64,000 nt of DNA, taken from assembly GCA_029265815.1 (NCBI GenBank), contig JAJUGU010000001.1, forward strand, positions 1-64,000, written 5' to 3'. The DNA is from Anaerolineaceae bacterium. GTDB taxonomy: Bacteria; Chloroflexota; Anaerolineae; Anaerolineales; Anaerolineaceae. The number at the start of each line of letters is the position of its first letter. Position 1 is the first letter of the stretch. Below are positions 1 through 9,822 of this stretch, piece by piece. Below the pieces are notes generated by a model that saw only the letters and a list, made by a program, of their open reading frames with translations, searched no databases and was not told where the DNA came from. Position numbers and translations under genes: made by a program.

Positions 1-220
1 GGGTTTTTTGTTGCCATCAGAGGTTCGAATACCCGCAGGGGGTACTGTGTCCTTTGCCCCCAGCCTACAAAACTCCCGCGCAAGCGGGTTTTTTGTTGCC
101 ATCAGAGGTTCGAATACCCGCAGGGGGTACTGTGTCCTTTGCCCCCAGCCTACAAAACTCCCGCGCAAGCGGGTTTTTTGTTGCCATCAGAGGTTCGAAT
201 ACCCGCAGGGGGTACTGTGT
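1..220. repeat. 85-bp tandem repeat, about 2.6 copies visible, truncated by the window start; each full unit contains a CCCGC-GCAA-GCGGG hairpin followed by T6
   Basis: GGGTTTTTTGTTGCCATCAGAGGTTCGAATACCCGCAGGGGGTACTGTGTC starts at 1, 86 and 171 (period 85); hairpin plus T-run at about 75-94 and 160-179. Confidence 0.95.
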
Positions 221-438
221 CTTTTTAGATTTCTCCCAATTTCAGCACTCTATTAAAAATAAGTTGTCTATGAGAGAAGTCGAAATATGTATACCGAATG
301 GATTAATCAATTTCGTTATCACTACTTCCCCTGCATTTTTTTTTAAACAGACAACCTGAAGTGTTAATGAAAAAAAATACTGATGATCTAAGAGGTCGGG
401 TATAATTGCTTGTTTACTTTTCTTCAGGTGTAATCATC

Positions 439-1851
439 ATGAACTTACTGCGAAAAGCCATCCTATTTTTCAAGGATCCGGAATATTACCGGGTTCTATT
501 TCGACTGGCTTTACCCATTGCTTCACAAAATTTGGTTTCTGCTTCCTTGACCTTAATTGCCACCCTATTCATAGGTCAGCTGGGAGAGACTGCTGTCGCT
601 TCTGTCAGCCTTGCCAACCAGGTATTCTTCCTGGTTAACCTGATGGTTTTTGGAACTGTCAGTGGATGCGCTATCTTTATTGCCCAGCTCTGGGGAAAGA
701 AAGATGTTCATAACATCCACCGCGTGGTATCCCTGATGGTGAAGCTGGCACTGTTAGTTGCGGTATTGTTTACCGCTTTAGCTTTCTTTTTCCCAGAGAT
801 GGTGCTTCATGTTTATTCCAATGATCCAGAGGTCATTAAACAAGGAGGCCATTTCCTCCAGATCATCTGCTGGACTTATATCTTTTATGCCACGACAATG
901 GTGTTCAGTACGGCTTCCAGATCAACAGGAAATGTGCGCTTGCCATTATTTGTCAGCACGACGGCATTGGGAATCGAAATTATCCTGGCATTTCCGTTGA
1001 TCTTTGGTGTGAAAGCAATTGGACTTCCAGCCCTCGGAATTGATGGATTTGCGATTGCAGCCCTGATTGCCAGGATATTAGAGTGCGGCGCCATGTTGTT
1101 CTTCATATATCGCGACCCATTGAATCCCGTGCGGGTGGAATTAAAAGAATTACTTGATTGGGATTCAAAATTTGTAGCAACTGTATTAATGCCAGTGCTG
1201 CCTGTGATCGGTAATGAAACGTTGTGGTCATTTGGTATCACCACTTACAATGCGATATATGGTCATGTGGGTACTGACGCTGTTGCTGCCATGAACATGG
1301 TGGCGACCATCGAACAAATAGCATTTGTCCTCTTTCAAGGGGTGGGAACCGCCACTTCGATCATGGTTGGTAACCTTATCGGAAAAAAAGAAAGGGAAAA
1401 AGCATTTATTTATGGGGGAAGGTCTCTGGCTCTACAGGCTGGAAGTGCAGTGATGATGGGGCTTCTCGTATATCTTTTTGCGGGCAATATTTTTCAACTG
1501 TATAAAGTTTCACAAATAGTTATTGCCGAAGCCCAAGCAATTCTCGTTGTTCTGGCTCTCGGGATCTGGATTAAAGCCACAAATCATGTCATTATAATCG
1601 GCTTATTGAGGGCAGGTGGAGACACCAGGTTCTCTCTTGTGTTGGATGGAATGGTGATCTGGTTCGTGGGAGTCCCTGCCACAGCTTTAGGGGCATTTCT
1701 CTTTCACCTCCCGATATGGTATGTTTATGCCCTCACATTTACAGAAGAAATCGTGAAAGCCAGTATCGGTTTGTGGCGTTATTTCTCCAGGAGATGGATC
1801 AATGATATGACCCGAAAGGTTGAAGAAATTTCACCATTCGAGTTATGTTAA
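439..1851 (+). CDS. MATE family efflux transporter
   Basis: Multi-TM protein with MATE-like N-terminus (LFRLALPIASQNLVSASLTLIATLFIGQLGETAVASVSLANQ); ATG at 439 preferred over upstream TTG at 406. Confidence 0.9.
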   Translation: MNLLRKAILFFKDPEYYRVLFRLALPIASQNLVSASLTLIATLFIGQLGETAVASVSLANQVFFLVNLMVFGTVSGCAIFIAQLWGKKDVHNIHRVVSLMVKLALLVAVLFTALAFFFPEMVLHVYSNDPEVIKQGGHFLQIICWTYIFYATTMVFSTASRSTGNVRLPLFVSTTALGIEIILAFPLIFGVKAIGLPALGIDGFAIAALIARILECGAMLFFIYRDPLNPVRVELKELLDWDSKFVATVLMPVLPVIGNETLWSFGITTYNAIYGHVGTDAVAAMNMVATIEQIAFVLFQGVGTATSIMVGNLIGKKEREKAFIYGGRSLALQAGSAVMMGLLVYLFAGNIFQLYKVSQIVIAEAQAILVVLALGIWIKATNHVIIIGLLRAGGDTRFSLVLDGMVIWFVGVPATALGAFLFHLPIWYVYALTFTEEIVKASIGLWRYFSRRWINDMTRKVEEISPFELC

Positions 1852-1855
1852 TCAG

Positions 1856-3118
1856 CTAGGGGGATGGAATCACGGGTACTTTGCTCGCAGGATCTCTGGC
1901 GAGAATAGCCAGAATAGTGACTGAAATTCCAGCGAAAATCGCTGACACGATAAACATCATCGTGTATCCATACATGTCAGCCAGTATTCCTCCCAATAGA
2001 GGGGCAAGTATAGTTGCGGGAGCAACCAAAGTATTGGACATGCCTACGTATAAAGGACGATGCTCTTCAGTTCCAAATTCAAGCGATATAGTCAGTCCAA
2101 TTGTCCAATAACAGGCATTTGCTGCACCGGCCAGGATAAACACAACAGAAAATAAACTGAAATCTTTGACTGTGATTGCTAACAAGCTACTGACTGCTGA
2201 GCATACACAGCCAAGGATGAGTACACTCTTGCGAGACCATTTATCGGCCAGATGGCCAAGAAGCGGATTGGCAATTACTTGGGTAATTAATAGTATGGAG
2301 GTCATGATGCCTGCCTGTATTGTTGACATTTTCAGATGGCTGACAGCGAAGACCGTTATAAAGGCATAAGACATCATTCCAAATTGCGAAATGAATCTAC
2401 TGACCAGATAATTACTAAAAGATCTGTCAGTCTTCAGGATTTTCATCATGTTTTTCCAAATCGGGGTTGGTGATATTGCTTGCGGGTCGATTGGACGTTT
2501 AGACTCGCGGGTTAGATTTAAGAAAATCCAAGAAATGACATATAAACCTGAAGCAATGAAGAAGCACGTAGCAAAATCATACGGAGGGGTAATTTTAGAT
2601 AATAAAATTCCAGATAAATAGGCACCAAGGCTGGATAGGAGATTAGATGCTGCTGCCTGAAACCCATAGAAGGTAGCGCGAATATTGCCAGGAATTACTT
2701 TGCTGATCATGATTTGCCAGGCATTCGCAGTAAAACCTGATCCTAAACCCTGCCAGATGAGGAGCAAGAATGAAATGATCAGAGCTGTTGTGACGTTAAG
2801 GTAAGGGAGGAATATTCCAACAAGTGCCAGACCGAGAATTGGTAAACGTTCTTGGACAGTCATGAACATCACAAACGGCTTAACACGTTCCATTTTCGAT
2901 ATTTGTGAAGCGGTCAATAATTGCGGAAGTTGCCATCCAACATTGTGAATGGCAGGAACAAGACCAATGAGTGTTGCTGAAGAGGTCAAAGTCGATATGA
3001 ACAAAGGAATCACTGTTGTGTAAGAAGCAAAACCAACGCCAAATCCGAAGAATGCACCGTCACCAATGTTGGCAATATAGTTATGCTTTAGCTCCCGGTT
3101 ATCTTCAGATAAACTCAT
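1856..3118 (-). CDS. MFS transporter
   Basis: 12-TM pattern with MFS loop motif (GHLADKWSRKSVLILG). Confidence 0.85.
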   Translation of the reverse strand: MSLSEDNRELKHNYIANIGDGAFFGFGVGFASYTTVIPLFISTLTSSATLIGLVPAIHNVGWQLPQLLTASQISKMERVKPFVMFMTVQERLPILGLALVGIFLPYLNVTTALIISFLLLIWQGLGSGFTANAWQIMISKVIPGNIRATFYGFQAAASNLLSSLGAYLSGILLSKITPPYDFATCFFIASGLYVISWIFLNLTRESKRPIDPQAISPTPIWKNMMKILKTDRSFSNYLVSRFISQFGMMSYAFITVFAVSHLKMSTIQAGIMTSILLITQVIANPLLGHLADKWSRKSVLILGCVCSAVSSLLAITVKDFSLFSVVFILAGAANACYWTIGLTISLEFGTEEHRPLYVGMSNTLVAPATILAPLLGGILADMYGYTMMFIVSAIFAGISVTILAILARDPASKVPVIPSP

Positions 3119-3135
3119 TTTGTTCTCTGCTTATA

Positions 3136-3172
3136 GAAAAAACCCCGGCAATTACCCGGGGTGATTTTTTTT
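3136..3172 (-). terminator. Rho-independent terminator downstream of the 3902-3188 gene pair
   Basis: ACCCCGG-caattac-CCGGGGT hairpin flanked by A/T runs. Confidence 0.75.
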
Positions 3173-3187
3173 GAGGCTTATGTACCC

Positions 3188-3421
3188 TTAATTTTCCTCA
3201 TCAAAGTCCATATCTTCCCAATCGTCTTCCCCCTCTTCTTCCATATCATCCCATTCTTCCAATTCTTCTTCTTCTGTATCCCAGTCTTCATCCGTGACGG
3301 TTTCAGCATTGGGTGAATAGGTTTTGCATCCGGTATCAGGATCGAGTTCTACCATACCTGCAGAACAAATTCCTTCATCCAAAAATGCACAATCCAAATA
3401 ATGGCAACGAATACGTGGCAT
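3188..3421 (-). CDS. Small protein with Cys-containing N-terminus and extremely acidic C-terminal tail
   Basis: 77 aa, MPRIRCHYLDCAFLDEGICSAGMVELDPDTGCKTY then a Glu/Asp/Trp-rich tail; directly downstream of the VKOR-like gene. Confidence 0.7.
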   Translation of the reverse strand: MPRIRCHYLDCAFLDEGICSAGMVELDPDTGCKTYSPNAETVTDEDWDTEEEELEEWDDMEEEGEDDWEDMDFDEEN

Positions 3422-3422
3422 A

Positions 3423-3902
3423 CTATTTTCCTCCTTGTTTTAACAAGATCGGCGTTTGAGATTTAAGTCTTGTGATCGTCGCGATCATAATTACTGTGAC
3501 TGTTAATGCTGATAACATGCACCACTGGCAGATCGCACGGATTACAAATATTTCAAGAAAAGTAAGGTACATTGAATATAGAAAACCTGTAAAAGATACC
3601 CCAAACAAAATTAGATTTTGGTATCTACTGACCCATTCACTCCGTTTACCCAGCAAAAGAACCAGAATAACCATCGCATAAGCGGCTGCACCAAATGCTG
3701 CTATTGGAATTCCCCACAACTCAGACCACTTGCTGGAATTGACTGTATGGCAGTCACCAAGACCTGGTGTGCAGTAGAGGGGGGTCTTTGTGAATTTAAT
3801 CAAAGTAAGATACGACGCATCTATAAAACCGACAATTCCTGCAAGCCATATCACAATCAACGATCTGTTGCCGTTGTCAATTCCGGATTTACTTTTTGTC
3901 AT
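3423..3902 (-). CDS. Vitamin K epoxide reductase (VKOR) family membrane protein
   Basis: GDCHTVNSSKWSELWGIPIAAFG plus CQWC redox motif in a TM context. Confidence 0.85.
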   Translation of the reverse strand: MTKSKSGIDNGNRSLIVIWLAGIVGFIDASYLTLIKFTKTPLYCTPGLGDCHTVNSSKWSELWGIPIAAFGAAAYAMVILVLLLGKRSEWVSRYQNLILFGVSFTGFLYSMYLTFLEIFVIRAICQWCMLSALTVTVIMIATITRLKSQTPILLKQGGK

Positions 3903-4009
3903 AGTTCCTTAACCGGCGGGATTTTACCTTAATCAATAGAACATGTAAAGGCTCGCAAAGGAGAAGATCAGCGCGGGTCTCTTTAAAAAGCGGCAATATT
4001 ATAACATTA

Positions 4010-6256
4010 TTATCCGGGATTCAATCGATGAGCTTCCATGACATTTGGAAGATTCTCTATTCTAGTTAAAACTCTTGACAGTTGTACAATGTCAGATATT
4101 TCCACTACCATTATTAATGAAGCTAGGTTGTGGGTGACATTAATTTTAATATCTTTCAGGTTGATATTTTCATTACTTAAGACGGTAGAAATATCTCCCA
4201 TCAACCCTTGTCGATCGTAGGCTTTAATTTGAATCTCGACCGGGAATGTATGCTTGGGTTCTCCCCAGGCAACTCTAACAATACGGTCACGGTCTTTCAT
4301 GCGAAGGATATTCGGGCAATCCTGCCGGTGAATGGTTGCACCCCTTCCGCGCGTAATATATCCTACAATCGCATCTCCAGGAACGGGATTACAGCAGTGG
4401 GCAAAGTTGGTAAGAATGTTACGTAAACCTAAGACACTGACTGCATTTTCAGTGATGTCTTTGGGAGCTGACGGCTTGATTTCGAACAGGTGGGATTCAT
4501 CAGCCTGGCCTTCTGAAAGGGTGTTGATGATGTGACCAATAGAAATGTCACCGCACCCTACCGCGACATACATGTCATCTAATGAATGATAATCGAATGC
4601 TTTGGCTAATTTATCCAGGTCGTAATTTTGAAGTCCTAGACGACGCAACTCGCGTTCTAAAATCTCTTTACCCTGGGTGAGGTTTTGCTCGCGATTCTGA
4701 TGCTTAAACCAGCTGCGTATTTTGGATCTTGCTCTCTGGGTTTTTACCAATCCCAAGTTCGGATTCAGCCAGTCTCGTGAAGGGCCTCCCTGTTTTGCAG
4801 CCAGAACTTCTACCTGGTCACCGGTTTTTAACGCGTAGTCAAGACTTACTAATTTACCGTTAACTTTTGCTCCACGGCATCTGTTTCCAATTTCGGTGTG
4901 TACAGTATAAGCAAAATCGATGGGTGTTGCTCCAGCTGGCAGATCAATGATATCACCTCGAGGAGTAAACACATAAACTCGATCTTGGAATACATCGGTC
5001 TTCATTCCGTCAACAAATTCATTTGCGTCTTGAACTTCCTGGCGCCACTCCATCAATTTTTTCAACCAGTTGATACGTTGTTCGTATTGTTCGTCTCTTG
5101 GACCTTTTTCTTTATACCGCCAGTGAGCTGCAATACCGTACTCAGCGTTCTGATTCATCTCTGGGGTTCGAATTTGTACTTCAAGGGGTTTACCATCATC
5201 ATATAGAACCGCGGTATGTAAAGATTGGTAAAAATTATCTTTTGGTGCAGCAATATAATCATCAAATTCATTAGGGATGGGACGCCAGTGAGTATGAATA
5301 ATTCCTAAAACTGCGTAACAGGATGGAATATCGGGAACAATTAACCTGACCCCGCGCAGATCGCGAACTAATTCGAAGGGTTTATCTTTGTCGATCATCT
5401 TGCGGTAAATGGAATAGATGTGTTTACTGCGTCCGCTGATTTCTACTTTAATACCAGTTTCGCTAATTAATGCAGAAAGTCTTTCGGTAATGGCTTTAAG
5501 CTGCCGCTCACGTTCAGCGCGAGTTTCAGCAAGATTTTGAGCAATCTCCTTATACTTTTCTGGTTTTGTGTAGCGCAGTCCAAGGTCTTCAAGTTCCCAT
5601 TTCAACTGCCAAATACCCAGGCGGTTGGCAAGAGGAGCAAAAATATCGAGTGTTTCTTGAGCAATTCGGCGTCGTTTGTTTTCGGGCATGTATCCCAGAG
5701 TGCGCATATTATGCAGACGGTCAGCAAGCTTAATGAGAATGACGCGAATGTCATCTCCCATGGCCAGGAAAGTCTTGCGCAGCGTTTCGTTAGCGAGTTC
5801 TCTGCGTCGGTCACGCGCCAATTGAGAATTAAGGAGTGTCTCCTGTTCTTCTTTATCCTTTTCGGTATTGTTGGAAAACATCTCCGCATCGTGTTGGTCA
5901 GCCCTAGAAACTCTTGGAAGGTGTGTGAGTTTGGTAACCCCGTCCACCAGACTGGCGACTTCATCGCCAAAATCACGCCGAATATCTTGAAGGGTAACTG
6001 AAGTATCTTCAACTGTATCGTGGAGCAATCCTGCAGCTACCACAACCGGCTGAACCCGTAATTCCGCAAGAATAATCGCTACCGCAACACAATGAGAAAT
6101 ATAAGGCTCACCGGAGACTCTTTTTTGATTTTTATGCGCTTCCTCGGCATACTGGTAAGCCTGGATAATAAACTCGCGATCAACCAGAGAATAGTTCTCT
6201 GGCAGAACTTCCAGAAGGTTTTCAAGAAAAGGTTTTACATTCTCTGTACTGATCAT
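4010..6256 (-). CDS. rel: Bifunctional (p)ppGpp synthetase/hydrolase (RelA/SpoT family)
   Basis: HD domain (HDTVEDTSVTLQDI), synthetase motifs (YRKMIDKDKPFELVRDLRGVRLIV, EYGIAAHWRYKE), TGS and ACT domains. Confidence 0.95.
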   Translation of the reverse strand: MISTENVKPFLENLLEVLPENYSLVDREFIIQAYQYAEEAHKNQKRVSGEPYISHCVAVAIILAELRVQPVVVAAGLLHDTVEDTSVTLQDIRRDFGDEVASLVDGVTKLTHLPRVSRADQHDAEMFSNNTEKDKEEQETLLNSQLARDRRRELANETLRKTFLAMGDDIRVILIKLADRLHNMRTLGYMPENKRRRIAQETLDIFAPLANRLGIWQLKWELEDLGLRYTKPEKYKEIAQNLAETRAERERQLKAITERLSALISETGIKVEISGRSKHIYSIYRKMIDKDKPFELVRDLRGVRLIVPDIPSCYAVLGIIHTHWRPIPNEFDDYIAAPKDNFYQSLHTAVLYDDGKPLEVQIRTPEMNQNAEYGIAAHWRYKEKGPRDEQYEQRINWLKKLMEWRQEVQDANEFVDGMKTDVFQDRVYVFTPRGDIIDLPAGATPIDFAYTVHTEIGNRCRGAKVNGKLVSLDYALKTGDQVEVLAAKQGGPSRDWLNPNLGLVKTQRARSKIRSWFKHQNREQNLTQGKEILERELRRLGLQNYDLDKLAKAFDYHSLDDMYVAVGCGDISIGHIINTLSEGQADESHLFEIKPSAPKDITENAVSVLGLRNILTNFAHCCNPVPGDAIVGYITRGRGATIHRQDCPNILRMKDRDRIVRVAWGEPKHTFPVEIQIKAYDRQGLMGDISTVLSNENINLKDIKINVTHNLASLIMVVEISDIVQLSRVLTRIENLPNVMEAHRLNPG

Positions 6257-6397
6257 AGTCTACACTCAGTAGAGATAATAGTATATCATTGCGGCGCATA
6301 TGTGTAATCCGCAGTTTTAGTAATTTCCATTCACCGGTTTGGGGTTTACTCCAACCAAACCTATCGGGAAGGTTTTTCGAATATCCCTAACACTTAA

Positions 6398-7558
6398 TTA
6401 TTTGAGTAGTTCCTGTCCTTCGAATTTCCTCAATGGTGAAAGATAACTCAGGGTTTCGTTATCTTCTATCGTCAATGTTTTGGTAACCAGGCGGGTAAGC
6501 AATTCGCCTGTTGATGGCCCTAGCATGAATCCCTGCCCACATAACCCGATACCAAGAAGGAAATTGGAAATTTCTGGCGACCAACCAATGATCGGGAACC
6601 CGTCGGGGGTCATGGGGTAGAGCCCTCTCCATGTGCGGCGCACCCGAATATTCTTTAATCGGGGCATGATTTCGATCATGCGCTTCGAAACCATCGGTAA
6701 AAAGACACTTGTTTCATTTACATCAGTGCCCCAGGCATTCGGGCTTGGTGTGATGCAGAAAATAATTTGCCCTGTGATATGTTGATAGAAATAATAATTC
6801 GATGAGCCAGGTGCGGGGCGAATATCAACGACCATCGGCCCAAGAAAACGGGCAACAGGCTCAGTGATAGCGGCCTCGTGGCTGTCTGGTCTAATGGGGA
6901 GATCAATTCCAGCCATCTTACCCACATCTGCGGCGAATGGCCCAGCTGTATTGATTACGATATAGGAAGAATATTTACCATTTCTTGTTTGAACGGCTTT
7001 GATCCTTCCATGGTCGATATCGAAACCGGTAACCGGCTCACTGAAGTGGAAATCCACGCCTAAATCACGAGCGTGAGAATAATAGGCATGATTTGCTAAA
7101 AGCGGAGAGGCGCTGCCGTCATAAGGAGAAAATGTTCCTCCGATCAATCCTTCAGGATTTAGATCAGGTACGATTTTTAACAGGTCATGGTGTTCATACC
7201 AGTCATTGACAAGCCCATAGGATTTTTGTACAGAAAGAAGGTCTTTGAGAATTTTTTCTTCACGCGGGGAATATGCAACGAATGTATATCCGCATTGGTC
7301 CCATTCAATGTCCTCTCCAAATTCTTCATGAAAGTGAGAAAAAATCTCAATACTACGGAGGCATAATCTGATCTTTGCTGGATCGGAATGTGTGGCTCGA
7401 ATTCCACCAATGGCGCGCTTATTTGATCCCTGACCCACACTGGCAACCGATTCGAGTACGAGGATTTTCAATCCGGCTTTCGCCAGGTAATAGGCAGTAG
7501 GAGTGCCCAGCGAACCAGCGCCGATGATAATTGCGTCATATTGGTTGTCAGTGCTCAT
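6398..7558 (-). CDS. FAD-dependent oxidoreductase (DadA/SoxB-like D-amino-acid/sarcosine/proline dehydrogenase family)
   Basis: N-terminal GAGSLGTPTAYYLAKAGLKILVLE; C-terminal RTWRGLYPMTPDGFPIIG; ATG at 7558. Confidence 0.85.
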   Translation of the reverse strand: MSTDNQYDAIIIGAGSLGTPTAYYLAKAGLKILVLESVASVGQGSNKRAIGGIRATHSDPAKIRLCLRSIEIFSHFHEEFGEDIEWDQCGYTFVAYSPREEKILKDLLSVQKSYGLVNDWYEHHDLLKIVPDLNPEGLIGGTFSPYDGSASPLLANHAYYSHARDLGVDFHFSEPVTGFDIDHGRIKAVQTRNGKYSSYIVINTAGPFAADVGKMAGIDLPIRPDSHEAAITEPVARFLGPMVVDIRPAPGSSNYYFYQHITGQIIFCITPSPNAWGTDVNETSVFLPMVSKRMIEIMPRLKNIRVRRTWRGLYPMTPDGFPIIGWSPEISNFLLGIGLCGQGFMLGPSTGELLTRLVTKTLTIEDNETLSYLSPLRKFEGQELLK

Positions 7559-7559
7559 T

Positions 7560-9647
7560 TTATTCACCTTCTTCGCTTTCTCCCGCAAATTTAGCCAGTG
7601 GTACTTCGATAAAGATTGGCCGCCTTGAAGGATCTGTAACTTTGTCGAAGGAGACCCCTTCTTCACGGAATAAGCGATGTATGAGTGAAGCACAGGTCTT
7701 GGCACCGCAGGCTCCCATACAAGCCCGGGTGACCGTCTTGATTTCGTTGATATCGCGGTAACCTTTTCGTATCAAGCTGCGAATCTCACCTGCTGTCACA
7801 TGTTCGCATCGGCACACAATCGTGTCATCAGCCACATGATTCACGTACTGGAACATGGGTTGGGTAATGGGAGCAGTTTGAATCCTGATCCCAGCGATCA
7901 AAGGTGCTATTTCTTTATCAGCCTCAACCTGTACTACGAGTGTACGGTCGCTGTTAGGGTTGATATGTAGATCGACAATTTCAGTTTCTCCAAGAGAGTT
8001 TCCTTCGGTGTCAAGGATCGTAACGAAATCGTTCTTACTGATTACTTCCCTTGAAAATTCGTACGGTATGGATACAAATGGCCGGTCGGGGTTGGTGCGG
8101 TAATCAACAAGCGTGATTGCGAGCCCTGGGCACCCGGTAACACAGTTTTCACAGGCCTCGCAGCAATAGCTGCTACCGATAAAGGTAGGCACAGATCGAA
8201 TATCCCTGTTTTTTAATTCGATCAATCCGTGCGGGCATAACGTTGAACAGGGATCGCATGGGATTTCCTGTCGGCAGTGGATGACCGGCAATACGCCGGT
8301 ATGTTCTTCAGGAATTTCTTCATTGTAAACCTGGCCCGGTTTTGATTTTAAAATTTCACCTGTGCGGTACCAGGCAGCGGGAATTTCTCCAACATCTACA
8401 CCCAACGATTTAGCGATTTCGTACCCTTTGATCTTTCCACTGAAGATGGCAGCTGATGCCTCAGCTATTTCTTCGGCATCTCCAGCAACAAAAGCTGGTA
8501 TGCCAAAATCTACCGCTTTGTGATAGAACTCGTTCACTGAATCGAGTCCCACGGCAATCAGAACCGCGTCACATTCATAGGATTGTTCAGTGCCCGGGAT
8601 GGGTTTGAATTGTTCATCAATCTTGGCAATCGTTACAGATTCAACTTTGCCTGAACCATTTGCTGACAGGATCGTGTGAGAAGTATAGATAGGTACTCCC
8701 ATACGCACAAGTTTGTCTTTGTGAACTTTGTACCCACCGCACTCTGGTAAAGCTTCCACCAATCCGACAACACCAATCCCGGCCTGCAGGGCGTGATAGC
8801 CTGCGATCAGACCAACATTACCTCCGCCGACGATGAAGAGTTTCTCAGCAGGCTGCACGAGGTCGCGATTGACGAGCGTTTGAAAAGCTCCAGCCCCGAA
8901 AACACCAGGAAGAGTATTCCCTTTGAAGGCAAGGAATTTTTCTCTGGCTCCTGAAGCGACCAGGATCACCTGCGGTTCAACAAGAACGTAATTGGTACCA
9001 TCTTTAAGGATGCCGACTTTTTTATCACTAAACACAGCCAGACATGTGCTGCCCGTCCAGATTTGAACACTGGGATGAGAGCGAACCTCTCTATCTAACA
9101 AAGTGGCAATGTCAATTCCACGAGTACCTGCATAGACGGCATTGGTTGAGCCAAAAAAACGGTGGGTCTGTAAAACAAGCTTTCCACCTAGTTTTTGTTT
9201 ATCATCCACCAGGATTGCGTCGATACCCAGTTTACCCAATTCAATAGCGGCTGATAGCCCAGAAGGGCCGCCGCCAATGATCAAGACAGGAGTTTTGTAT
9301 TCAGGGATATTATTGAGGGTAGGTACTTTTTTTACTTGAGGCAAAACCGGGTAATCATCATTCGGCATGACCTTCATTCCGGGTTTGACGATCTCCATAC
9401 ATGATTTCAATGGTTTTCCGTCAGCAATGACCATACATTGAGAGCATTGCCCGTTAGCACAAAATATGCCGAGTGGAGAGCCATCCTTATGATGATGTCC
9501 AAAAACACGGATTCCATTGGCGAAAAGCGCTGCTGCGATCGTTTCGCCTTTTTTTGCTTTTAGCGGGGTTCCTTGCCAGGTAAACTCAATTTCTTCAAAT
9601 TCCGGTACAGGTAAGATAGGGTGTTTCTTAATCCGGTAATTTGGCAT
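7560..9647 (-). CDS. Multidomain (2Fe-2S)/FAD/4Fe-4S/BFD-like oxidoreductase, sarcosine oxidase alpha/HcnA+B-like fusion
   Basis: N-terminal Fer2-like CxxGxCxxC (CANGQCSQC), GGGPSGLSAAIELGKLG, 4Fe-4S-type CDPCSTLCP and CEACENCVTGCP, C-terminal BFD-like CRCEHV...ACMGACGAKTC. Confidence 0.85.
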   Translation of the reverse strand: MPNYRIKKHPILPVPEFEEIEFTWQGTPLKAKKGETIAAALFANGIRVFGHHHKDGSPLGIFCANGQCSQCMVIADGKPLKSCMEIVKPGMKVMPNDDYPVLPQVKKVPTLNNIPEYKTPVLIIGGGPSGLSAAIELGKLGIDAILVDDKQKLGGKLVLQTHRFFGSTNAVYAGTRGIDIATLLDREVRSHPSVQIWTGSTCLAVFSDKKVGILKDGTNYVLVEPQVILVASGAREKFLAFKGNTLPGVFGAGAFQTLVNRDLVQPAEKLFIVGGGNVGLIAGYHALQAGIGVVGLVEALPECGGYKVHKDKLVRMGVPIYTSHTILSANGSGKVESVTIAKIDEQFKPIPGTEQSYECDAVLIAVGLDSVNEFYHKAVDFGIPAFVAGDAEEIAEASAAIFSGKIKGYEIAKSLGVDVGEIPAAWYRTGEILKSKPGQVYNEEIPEEHTGVLPVIHCRQEIPCDPCSTLCPHGLIELKNRDIRSVPTFIGSSYCCEACENCVTGCPGLAITLVDYRTNPDRPFVSIPYEFSREVISKNDFVTILDTEGNSLGETEIVDLHINPNSDRTLVVQVEADKEIAPLIAGIRIQTAPITQPMFQYVNHVADDTIVCRCEHVTAGEIRSLIRKGYRDINEIKTVTRACMGACGAKTCASLIHRLFREEGVSFDKVTDPSRRPIFIEVPLAKFAGESEEGE

Positions 9648-9822
9648 AAAGTATCCTTGTCAGGTTTGAAGTATTTATTAATTCGATTCTGAAAAGAACT
9701 TTAGTTACAGGCATTATTTTACCAAAACCTTACGTTTATGAGAAATGGAAAATGATTTGATCAATCAAAGTGGAGTCACGAAGTGATAGAATTAATCAAT
9801 CGTGCTGCAACTGGAGGTAATG

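Noticed and set aside
1-50. Complete tRNA gene in the repeat
   Set aside because: GGTTCGAAT resembles a T-loop, but position 61 is not C and no pairing acceptor or anticodon arms were found; only a tRNA-like fragment at best.
8-359. ORFs 8..256 and 54..359 in the left-edge repeat
   Set aside because: They are read-throughs of the 85-bp tandem repeat in different frames (3 x 85 is divisible by 3) with no RBS; repeat is noncoding-like with terminator hairpins.
5537-6012. ORFs 5537..6001 (+) and 5602..6012 (-) overlapping rel
   Set aside because: Fully nested in the strongly supported rel coding sequence; shadow ORFs.
9642-9660. TGGCATAAAGTATCCTTGTC as a third sigma-54 promoter
   Set aside because: The -12 element TTGC is missing and the spacing is wrong.
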